64,000 nucleotides of DNA from NCBI RefSeq assembly GCF_039519235.1, contig NZ_CP154351.1:2356001-2420000 (forward strand). Direction: 5' to 3'. Origin of the DNA: Micrococcus sp. 2A (GTDB lineage: Bacteria; Actinomycetota; Actinomycetes; Actinomycetales; Micrococcaceae). Below the pieces are notes generated by a model, which was not told where the DNA came from, ran no database searches, and was given only the letters and a program-made list of their open reading frames with translations. Shown one piece after another: positions 56,888 to 64,000 of the stretch (position 1 is the stretch's first letter; every line of letters starts with the position of its first letter). Made by a program: the position numbers and the translations under genes.

Positions 56888-57469
56888 ATGAGCACCGAGC
56901 CGACCCCCTCCGCGAGCCCCGAGACCCCCGCGACCTCCCCGTCCGAACAGAGCGAGCCGGGCGCATCGTCGTCGTCCGCCGCCCTGCCCCGTGCCGCGGC
57001 GCAGGCGGCGTGGCCCACGCGCGTCGAGGTCGGCGAGCGCCAGGTGGCCTACCGGCTCACCGTGGACGCCCCCGCCGAGGAGCTGTGGGCTGCGCTGGCC
57101 GACCCGCACCGGCACCACGAGGTGGACGGTTCGGGGACCGTGAAGCCGAAGGTCAGCGGGCCGCACCGGCTGGCCGTGGGCGACCGGTTCACCGTCGCCA
57201 TGAAGAAGTACGGGGTGCCGTACCGGATGACGCTGACCACCACGGCCTCCGAGCCGGACCGCCTGATCGAGTGGGCGCACCCGGGCGGGCACCGCTGGCG
57301 CTGGGAGTTCCTGGACAACGGGGACGGCACCACGGAGGTCACCGAGATCTTCGACTACTCCTGGACGCGCCCCGCCGTGGGGAAGGCGCTCGAGACGCTG
57401 CGGCTCACCAAGGACAACGCCCGCGGCATCCAGGCCAGCCTCACGCGGCTGGCGGCCCGCCACCTCTGA
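56888..57469 (+). CDS. SRPBCC/polyketide-cyclase-fold protein
   Basis: A 193-aa protein with a disordered Pro/Ser-rich N-terminus of about 45 residues and then a START/SRPBCC ligand-binding fold: VAYRLTVDAPAEELWAALADP, TVAMKKYGVPYRMTLTTT, RWRWEFLDNGDGTTEVTEIFDY. Such proteins bind hydrophobic small molecules; no enzyme function can be assigned. The start is ATG 56888, leaderless by its TAGACT box. It shares a short divergent promoter region with the DUF4259 gene. Confidence 0.8.
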   Translation: MSTEPTPSASPETPATSPSEQSEPGASSSSAALPRAAAQAAWPTRVEVGERQVAYRLTVDAPAEELWAALADPHRHHEVDGSGTVKPKVSGPHRLAVGDRFTVAMKKYGVPYRMTLTTTASEPDRLIEWAHPGGHRWRWEFLDNGDGTTEVTEIFDYSWTRPAVGKALETLRLTKDNARGIQASLTRLAARHL

Positions 57470-57500
57470 GGGGCCCCCGTCGTCGTCGAAGGGGGGGTGG

Positions 57501-57821
57501 TCAGAAGGCGCCGTGCGCCGTCGTCCAGTGCGTGGCCGCCGGCGGCTCCGCCAGGTGCGGTGTGACGAGGGCACGCCAGGCCGGGAACGCGTCCGACTCG
57601 CGGAAGCCCACGGTGTGGTCCTCGAGGCGGCGCCACCCGATGATCAGCCGGTAGCACAGGGGGTCCTCCACCTGTCGGACCAGCTCGAAGGACGTGGCGT
57701 CCCTGTCCCGGAACAGCGCGGCGGCCTCGGCGACGGCGGTCTCGAATGCCTCCTCGGCACCCTCGGCCACGTGCAGCTCGACCATCTCGCGGACCGGCCC
57801 CGACGGCGTCGCGGCGCTCAT
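57501..57821 (-). CDS. ABM-domain (antibiotic biosynthesis monooxygenase-like) protein
   Basis: A 106-aa small dimeric alpha/beta-barrel-type protein: MVELHVAEGAEEAFETAVAEAAALF, FELVRQVEDPLCYRLIIGWRRLEDHTVGF and FPAWRALVTPHL. This is the ABM fold shared by small monooxygenases and quinol-type enzymes; no cofactor is needed in many members. ATG 57821 overlaps the preceding thioesterase stop by 4 nt, so the two are translationally coupled and may act on one aromatic or quinone substrate (inference). Confidence 0.8.
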   Translation of the reverse strand: MSAATPSGPVREMVELHVAEGAEEAFETAVAEAAALFRDRDATSFELVRQVEDPLCYRLIIGWRRLEDHTVGFRESDAFPAWRALVTPHLAEPPAATHWTTAHGAF

Positions 57822-58258
57822 GCGCGCGGCCTCGGGCTCGTGGAGTGGCCGGTGAACCAGGCGACGAGCTGGCCGTCCGCCTCGATGCCGACCTCGATCA
57901 TGCGGTCACGGCCGAACTCCACCGAATGGCGGGCGGTCGCCACGAGGTGCGCGCCCAGGCGGGCCGGCGCCACGTAGGTGATCTCCGCGCGTCGGGTCAC
58001 GGGGGCCGCACTGAACGTGGCGACGCAGTAGGCCAGCGCCGAGTCCGCGAGGTGGAACAGGAAGCCGCCGTGGCAGATCTCGTGGGAGTTCACCATGTCC
58101 GCAGTGACGTCGCGGTGCAGCACCACGCGGCCCTCGGCCACCTCACCGAGGGTGACGCCGTGCTCGCGCACCGCGGGGTCGTTCGCGTAGATCTCCTCGA
58201 GGCGGGTGAGGATCTCGTCCCGGCTCTGGCCGGGCGAGCTCTGGGGGGTCTCAGTCAT
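57818..58258 (-). CDS. PaaI-type hotdog thioesterase
   Basis: A 146-aa hotdog-fold acyl-CoA thioesterase. MVNSHEICHGGFLFHLADSALAY is the PaaI signature, in which Asn/His and the downstream Asp activate water. YVAPARLGAHLVATARHSVEFGRDRMIEV completes the fold. In phenylacetate degradation PaaI removes CoA from dead-end intermediates, but no other paa genes are near, so the substrate may differ. ATG 58258 has CACAAT 6 nt upstream, a leaderless arrangement. It is divergent from the hydrolase at 58308. Confidence 0.82.
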   Translation of the reverse strand: MTETPQSSPGQSRDEILTRLEEIYANDPAVREHGVTLGEVAEGRVVLHRDVTADMVNSHEICHGGFLFHLADSALAYCVATFSAAPVTRRAEITYVAPARLGAHLVATARHSVEFGRDRMIEVGIEADGQLVAWFTGHSTSPRPRA

Positions 58259-58295
58259 GGGCCCATTGTGTCGCAGGTCGCGCCGCCCCCGCGCC

Positions 58296-58301
58296 TAGGG
58301 T
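58296..58301 (+). promoter_or_regulatory. Leaderless -10 (TAGGGT)
   Basis: TAGGGT is 6 nt before the GTG at 58308, with no Shine-Dalgarno. Confidence 0.5.
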
Positions 58302-58307
58302 GGCGGT

Positions 58308-59213
58308 GTGACACAGACCACCTCCACCCTCGTGCGCCTCCGCGCCCGCGACGGCTTCGTGCTCGCGGCCCGCCACTTCGCCCCCACGACGACGGCGCCC
58401 CCGGCTTCGTCTGCCGGCACCGTGGTGATCGCCTCGGCGACCGGAGTGAAGGCCACGTACTACCGGCGCTACGCCGAGTTTCTCGCCGGCCATGGGTTCC
58501 ACGCGGTCACGTTCGACTACCGGGGTGTCGGGGAGTCCCGTGAGCCGTTCGCCGTGGCCCGGCGGGCGCGGTGGGCGGACTGGGGCGCCCTCGACGCGGA
58601 CGCCGTGCTCGGCTGGGCCCGGACGCACCTGCCCGGCCCCCTCCTGACGGTGGGCCACAGCTACGGCGGGTTCGGCATCGGGCTCGCGGACGAGGCGCGG
58701 CATGTGGCCCGGCACGTGGCCGTGGGCGGGCAGCACGCCTACTGGCGGGACTACCGGGCGCGGCCGGGGCGGGCGCGGATGTGGGGTCGCTGGCATGCGG
58801 CGATGCCGGTGGTCACGCTGGCCCGCGGGCACTTCCCGGGGCGGCGGCTCGGCTGGCTCGAGGACCTGCCGCGCGGGGTCGCCCTGGACTGGGCGCGCAG
58901 TCGGCGCGACTTCACCGCGAGCGCCCGCACCGCCGCCGGCCGGGACGAGCTGCGCCGTCGTCTGGCCGCGTTCACGGCGGACGCGCTGATCGTGGCGCCC
59001 GTCGACGACGACTTCGGCACCGACGCCGCCCTCGATCGCGCGGGCGCCTACTCGCCGGGCCGGCGGACGGTGCGCTGGCGGGTGCGGCCGGAGGAGCTCG
59101 GTGTGGCGGAGATCGGGCACTTCGGACTGTTCCACGCGCGGTTCGCGCCGACCTTCTGGCCGGCCACGCTGGAGTGGCTGCGCGACGGCGTCGTCCCGGC
59201 CGCGGCCCGCTGA
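58308..59213 (+). CDS. Alpha/beta hydrolase
   Basis: A 301-aa serine hydrolase-like protein. VIASATGVKATYYRRYAEFL replaces the usual HG oxyanion motif. VTFDYRGVGESREP is followed by the nucleophile elbow VGHSYGG with Ser118, and the C-terminal His lies in EIGHFGLFH. It resembles the YheT/'serine aminopeptidase S33-like' group that lacks a lid insertion; the substrate is unknown. It starts with GTG 58308 next to a TAGGGT box. A long structured region at 59259-59307 follows. Confidence 0.8.
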   Translation: MTQTTSTLVRLRARDGFVLAARHFAPTTTAPPASSAGTVVIASATGVKATYYRRYAEFLAGHGFHAVTFDYRGVGESREPFAVARRARWADWGALDADAVLGWARTHLPGPLLTVGHSYGGFGIGLADEARHVARHVAVGGQHAYWRDYRARPGRARMWGRWHAAMPVVTLARGHFPGRRLGWLEDLPRGVALDWARSRRDFTASARTAAGRDELRRRLAAFTADALIVAPVDDDFGTDAALDRAGAYSPGRRTVRWRVRPEELGVAEIGHFGLFHARFAPTFWPATLEWLRDGVVPAAAR

Positions 59214-59258
59214 GGCTCGCGCACCGGGATCGCTGCGCCCGCCCCGTCCCCGCGACGA

Positions 59259-59307
59259 CGACGGCGGCCGCCCCGGCCCGGATCTCCGGGCGGGACGACC
59301 GCCGTCG
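59259..59307. terminator. Branched hairpin, probable bidirectional terminator
   Basis: CGACGGCGG (59259-59267) pairs with CCGCCGTCG (59299-59307); CCCGG/CCGGG pair inside. It lies between the convergent hydrolase and alcohol dehydrogenase genes. Confidence 0.6.
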
Positions 59308-59366
59308 CACTGGTGCGTGTGATGTGTCGACACTACCCCGCGCCCAGCCGACGCCCAGGCGACACG

Positions 59367-60398
59367 TCAGTCCTGCATCGCGTAGTCGATGACGACGCGG
59401 CCCTCGATCTTGCCGTGGCGCATCTCGTCGAACACGTCGTTGATCTCGGTGAGCGGGCGGGTGTGGAACGTCGGGTGGATCTTCCCGGCCTCGTAGAACT
59501 CGAGTGCCTCGACCATGTCCTGCCGGGTGCCCACGATCGAACCGCGAATGGTCAGGCCCTTGAGGACGATGTCGAAGATCGGCGCGGGGAAGTCGCCCGG
59601 GGGCAGGCCGTTGAACACGATGGTGCCGCCGCGGCGGGTCATCGCGATGGCCTGGCCGAACGCCTGCGGGTGCACAGCCGTGACGAGCACGCCGTGGGCA
59701 CCGCCGATCTTCTCCTGGATCTCCACGGAGGGGTCCGCGACGTTCGCGTTCACGGTCAGCTCCGCGCCGTGCCGGGAGGCGAGCGCCAGCTTGTCGTCCG
59801 CGACGTCCACGGCCACCACGCGCATGCCCATCGCCACGGCGTACTGCACCGCGATGTGCCCCAGGCCGCCGATGCCGGAGATCACGACCCACTGCCCGGG
59901 CCGCACCTCGGTCTGCTTCAGCCCCTTGTACACCGTGACGCCGGCGCACAGGATCGGGCCGACCTCCATCGGGTCCGCGCCCTCGGGGATCACGGGCGCG
60001 TAGCGGGCGTCCACGAGCATGTACTCGCCGAAGGACCCGTTCATGGAGTAGCCGCCGTTGATCTGCTCCTCGCACAGGGTCTCCCACCCGGTGCGGCAGT
60101 ACTGGCAGTGGCCGCACGCGCCCCCCAGCCACGCGTTGCCGACCATGTCCCCGACCTTGAGGTTCTCGACGTCGGGTCCGACCTCCTCGACGATGCCCAC
60201 GCCCTCGTGGCCCGGGATGAACGGCGGGGTCGGCTTCACCGGCCAGTCGCCCTCCATCGCGTGCAGGTCCGTGTGGCAGACGCCCGAGGAGATGAGCTTC
60301 ACGAGCGCTTGGTGCTGGCCGGGCGTCGGGCGCTCGACCTCCTGGACGTCGGCCTCTGTGCCGAACTGGGTGACGACGGCTGCCTTCATCGTGGTCAT
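59367..60398 (-). CDS. adhP: Zinc-dependent alcohol dehydrogenase
   Basis: A 343-aa medium-chain dehydrogenase. Catalytic zinc ligands are Cys41 (SSGVCHTDLH) and His64-Glu65 (IPGHEGVG). The structural zinc has four Cys in GACGHCQYCRTGWETLC. The NAD site is VISGIGGLGHIAVQYA. It fits the AdhP/propanol-preferring type that oxidises ethanol and short alcohols to aldehydes. ATG 60398 has AAGGTGATC upstream. It lies 53 nt after the aldehyde dehydrogenase gene, on the same strand, and completes an alcohol-to-acid route. Confidence 0.92.
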   Translation of the reverse strand: MTTMKAAVVTQFGTEADVQEVERPTPGQHQALVKLISSGVCHTDLHAMEGDWPVKPTPPFIPGHEGVGIVEEVGPDVENLKVGDMVGNAWLGGACGHCQYCRTGWETLCEEQINGGYSMNGSFGEYMLVDARYAPVIPEGADPMEVGPILCAGVTVYKGLKQTEVRPGQWVVISGIGGLGHIAVQYAVAMGMRVVAVDVADDKLALASRHGAELTVNANVADPSVEIQEKIGGAHGVLVTAVHPQAFGQAIAMTRRGGTIVFNGLPPGDFPAPIFDIVLKGLTIRGSIVGTRQDMVEALEFYEAGKIHPTFHTRPLTEINDVFDEMRHGKIEGRVVIDYAMQD

Positions 60399-60451
60399 GG
60401 GGATCACCTTTCGTGGGGTGGGGAGAGGGGTTGTGCGGTGCCGGCGTCGGC

Positions 60452-61975
<1,524 letters not shown>

Positions 61976-62031
61976 GGTGCTGGCTCCTTTGCCTGCGGTT
62001 GCCTCGGCGCCGGGTGGCGCCCTGCCGTGGC

Positions 62032-62047
62032 TGTGACCCTAGTCACA
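62032..62047. promoter_or_regulatory. CRP/GlxR site overlapping the aldehyde dehydrogenase -10
   Basis: TGTGACCCTAGTCACA matches TGTGA-N6-TCACA perfectly. On the minus strand TAGGGT (62041-62036) is the best -10 of the aldehyde dehydrogenase gene, so a bound CRP-type protein would repress. In Corynebacterium GlxR is known to control adh and ald genes. Confidence 0.75.
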
Positions 62048-62050
62048 AGG

Positions 62051-62070
62051 AGGTTGCACGAAGGTTGCAC
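62051..62070 (-). promoter_or_regulatory. 9-bp direct repeat in the -35 region
   Basis: AGGTTGCAC occurs at 62051-62059 and 62062-62070, 11 bp apart, just upstream of the aldehyde dehydrogenase -10. It is a candidate binding site for the GAF-domain activator encoded next door. Confidence 0.5.
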
Positions 62071-62096
62071 CGGGCGCGGATGAGGGGTGGGCCGGG

Positions 62097-63566
62097 TCAG
62101 GCCAGGTCCCGCTCGATCCGCTCGAGCGTGGCCACGGCGAGCGCGCGCCGCGGCGAGTCCGTCGGCAGCAGACGCAGGGCGGCACCCCAGAGGTCGACGT
62201 CGTCGCGGGCCTCAGGGCGGCCCAGGTAGGCCCAGAGCTGTTCGACATCCGCGTCCTGGGCGACGGCCTCGCGCAGCGCCTCCCCCAGCTCCGCCCGGAT
62301 CGAGGCGACACCGGGGGACCCCGACCGCGGCAGCACCGGCCCGGCCGCCGCGTGCAGCGCACGGTCCAGATCCCCGGCGCGCAGCGCCTCCCGCGCGCAC
62401 AGCAGGTCCGCGTGCACCTCCCCCACGAGCCGGTACGGCCGGGACAGCAGCGCCACCGGCGCCCCCACGTCCTGCAGCGCCCGGCGGAGTCGATGCACCT
62501 CGGCGCGCAGCGAGATGGCGCGGGCGGGGGCGTCGCCCGGCGCGGGCCGGTGCCCGGCGGTCTCCTCCGGATACAGCGCGACCTCGAGCTCGGCGCCGGT
62601 CAGACCCGGGCCGTACCACGCGAGGAGGGTGAGGATCTCGGCGTGCCGGCCGGTGAGCTCGACCCCGTCCAGCATGGGCGGCAGGTGGCCGGTGACGCGC
62701 AGCAGGCCCGCGGCGGCGTCGTGGCGGTGCGGCGCGGCGGCGGGACTCGGCCCCGGCGAGGCGGACGGCGGAGCCGAGGGGCCCGGCGTCGGGACGGTGC
62801 CGCGGGGACGGCCCCGGGACGGGGCGGGCAGGTCCCGCCAGGCGGCGTGCACGGCGTCCACGGTGGCCTGGAGCAGCGGCAGGGCGAGGTGGCTGACGGC
62901 TTCCTCGCCGCCCGTGAGGTCCAGGACCCCGACGAGCCGCCCGGTGGCCGGGTCCGTGAGCGGGACGGCCGAACAGCTCCACGGGTGCACGCGCGGGCTC
63001 AGGTGCTCGCCGCGGCTGACCTGCGTGGGGGCGCCGGTCGCGAGGACGACGCCGGGGGCGGAGGTGCCCATGGACGCCTCGGACCAGTCGGCGCCGGCCA
63101 CGAAGCCCATGGTCTCGGCGTGGCCCACCGCGGTCCGATCGCCCTCGACCCACAGCAGGTGGCCGCGCGCATTGCCGATCGCGGCGAGCATCCCGGCCTC
63201 GGCCGCGGGGTGGATGAGCATGCGGCGGACCACCGGCAGGGCCACGGCGAGGCGCTGCTCGCGGCGGGCGGCGGCGAGGTCGTCGTCGGCGAGGGTGGCC
63301 GGGTCGCTCTGGCCGGGCACCCCGGGGGCGGTCGCGGACGCCCCCGCGTCGAGGGCTGACCCCGCGGGGGTGAGGGCGCCGAGGGAGCGCAGCCAGGACT
63401 CGCGGACCTCCCGGCGCAGCCCCTGGAGGGCGGCGCGCAGGCCCTGGTCCGCGCCGGCCGGAGCGGTGGGCGACGCCGGCGCGAGCGACAGGCGGACCGA
63501 GGCGAGGGACTCGTGGGCCCGGTCCACGGCGCGTCGGTAGGCGCCGGTCGCGAGGGTCGAGCTCAT
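62097..63566 (-). CDS. GAF-domain transcriptional regulator
   Basis: A 489-aa regulator. Residues 30-270 contain a GAF-type sensory region of the actinobacterial AcoR-like group (SWLRSLGALTP, GNARGHLLWVEGD, GADWSEASMGTSAPGVVLATG, PWSCSAVPLTDPATGRLVGVLDLTG). Instead of the AAA+ and Fis domains of true AcoR, the C-terminal part (about 330-440) is a winged-helix-like segment (VELTGRHAEILTLLAWYGPGLTGAELEVAL...). It probably senses an alcohol or aldehyde and controls the adjacent dehydrogenases. ATG 63566 overlaps the DUF779 stop by 4 nt. The aldehyde dehydrogenase lies 121 bp downstream. Confidence 0.82.
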   Translation of the reverse strand: MSSTLATGAYRRAVDRAHESLASVRLSLAPASPTAPAGADQGLRAALQGLRREVRESWLRSLGALTPAGSALDAGASATAPGVPGQSDPATLADDDLAAARREQRLAVALPVVRRMLIHPAAEAGMLAAIGNARGHLLWVEGDRTAVGHAETMGFVAGADWSEASMGTSAPGVVLATGAPTQVSRGEHLSPRVHPWSCSAVPLTDPATGRLVGVLDLTGGEEAVSHLALPLLQATVDAVHAAWRDLPAPSRGRPRGTVPTPGPSAPPSASPGPSPAAAPHRHDAAAGLLRVTGHLPPMLDGVELTGRHAEILTLLAWYGPGLTGAELEVALYPEETAGHRPAPGDAPARAISLRAEVHRLRRALQDVGAPVALLSRPYRLVGEVHADLLCAREALRAGDLDRALHAAAGPVLPRSGSPGVASIRAELGEALREAVAQDADVEQLWAYLGRPEARDDVDLWGAALRLLPTDSPRRALAVATLERIERDLA

Positions 63567-64000
63567 CCCGAGCCGGCCATCAACCGCGAACGGATCAGGA
63601 ACCGCTTGCCCTCGGGGGCCTCGACGGAGAAGCCGGAGCCGCGCCCGTCCACCACGTCCAGGGTGAGGTGGGTGTGCTTCCAGTACTCGAACTGGGCGGC
63701 GGACATCCAGAACGGGATCTCCCCGGCGGCCTGGTCCCCCTCGGCCGGCAGGGCGAAGGTGCCCAGCAGGACGTCGGCGGCGCCGGTCGTGAAGTCGCCG
63801 GCGGGATAGCACATGGGCGCGGAGCCGTCGCAGCAACCGCCGGACTGGTGGAACATGAGCGGGCCATGGATCGGGAGGAGTCGGCGGATCAGCCCGAGCG
63901 CCGCGGGTGTCATGGCGACGCGGGACACGGTCTCGCCCGGCAGCTCGGGGCGAGCTTCGAGCGCGGGCGCGTGCTCCGCCGACGAGGACGGCACGGTCAT
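63563..64000 (-). CDS. DUF779-family protein
   Basis: A 145-aa protein starting exactly at the last base of the window (ATG 64000-63998). GPLMFHQSGGCCDGSAPMCYP carries the conserved Cys-Cys and Cys of DUF779. FWMSAAQFEYWKHTHLTLDVVDGRGSGFS is the other signature. The family has unknown function but is typically encoded next to aldehyde dehydrogenases, as here. It overlaps the GAF regulator by 4 nt. A start upstream of the window is not excluded, though a 25-residue leader before the conserved part is enough. Confidence 0.85.
   Translation of the reverse strand: MTVPSSSAEHAPALEARPELPGETVSRVAMTPAALGLIRRLLPIHGPLMFHQSGGCCDGSAPMCYPAGDFTTGAADVLLGTFALPAEGDQAAGEIPFWMSAAQFEYWKHTHLTLDVVDGRGSGFSVEAPEGKRFLIRSRLMAGSG

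Overview
The window is very GC-rich, with G/C at almost every third codon position, GTG/TTG starts, short intergenic gaps and ATGA/GTGA stop-start overlaps. Gene content points to a member of the Micrococcales close to Micrococcus luteus. The strongest clue is an operon in the order crtE-crtB-crtI-crtE2-crtYg-crtYh-(membrane protein)-crtX, the arrangement known for the C50 carotenoid sarcinaxanthin. No rRNA, tRNA, CRISPR array, integrase or prophage module was recognised.

Region 1 (1-12.7 kb) is an accessory, insertion-sequence-rich zone. It holds an IS3 fragment at the window edge, a decayed IS5-type transposase, two copies of a 1395-bp IS256-family element (called IS-A here) in opposite orientation, and two nearly identical copies of a 1434-bp IS256-family element (IS-B). 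One IS-B sits inside an IS-A with an 8-bp target duplication; the other sits just behind a terminator, also with an 8-bp duplication. Cargo between the elements is a methyltransferase/acetyltransferase pair, a zinc-ribbon protein with an embedded nuclease-like domain cut at both ends, an AraC-type regulator cut by IS-A, a VOC-family protein, a haloacetate-dehalogenase-like hydrolase and a broken FGE-like gene. Two unexplained short repeat families lie in this zone.

Region 2 (12.9-32.2 kb) is mostly housekeeping and small-molecule genes: acetyltransferases, an SDR protein, BrnQ, small membrane proteins, a cyclase-family hydrolase preceded by a 33-codon overlapping ORF, a DapA-family remnant, a DUF2243/CtaG-like pair, the OhrR/Ohr peroxide pair, a DUF805 protein, an SGNH hydrolase, a lipoprotein, an AztD-like zinc protein that has lost its export signal, two tandem SfnB-like flavoproteins and an aminotransferase.

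Region 3 (32.2-46.3 kb) holds a nested inverted-repeat cluster, a SWIM-SNF2 helicase, a second SDR protein with a DUF2867-like tail, the carotenoid operon on the minus strand, a lipoprotein, idi (supplying DMAPP to the same pathway) and a thioredoxin.

Region 4 (46.4-64 kb) contains an aldo/keto reductase, aroQ, a flavin-binding stress protein, rlmN, and a promoter region with PHO-box-like 11-nt repeats ahead of a micro-ORF and a small three-helix protein. After these come an isochorismate synthase, an arsenate-reductase/LMW-phosphatase with a similar three-helix N-terminus, a csoR-copZ-copA copper operon with a clear CsoR operator, small enzymes, and finally a DUF779-GAF regulator-aldehyde dehydrogenase-alcohol dehydrogenase block with a perfect CRP/GlxR-type site.

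A window-wide pattern is a TAnnnT -10 hexamer placed 6-7 nt before an ATG/GTG with no Shine-Dalgarno, implying leaderless transcription of at least a dozen genes. Genes with a Shine-Dalgarno are mostly operon-internal or have longer leaders.
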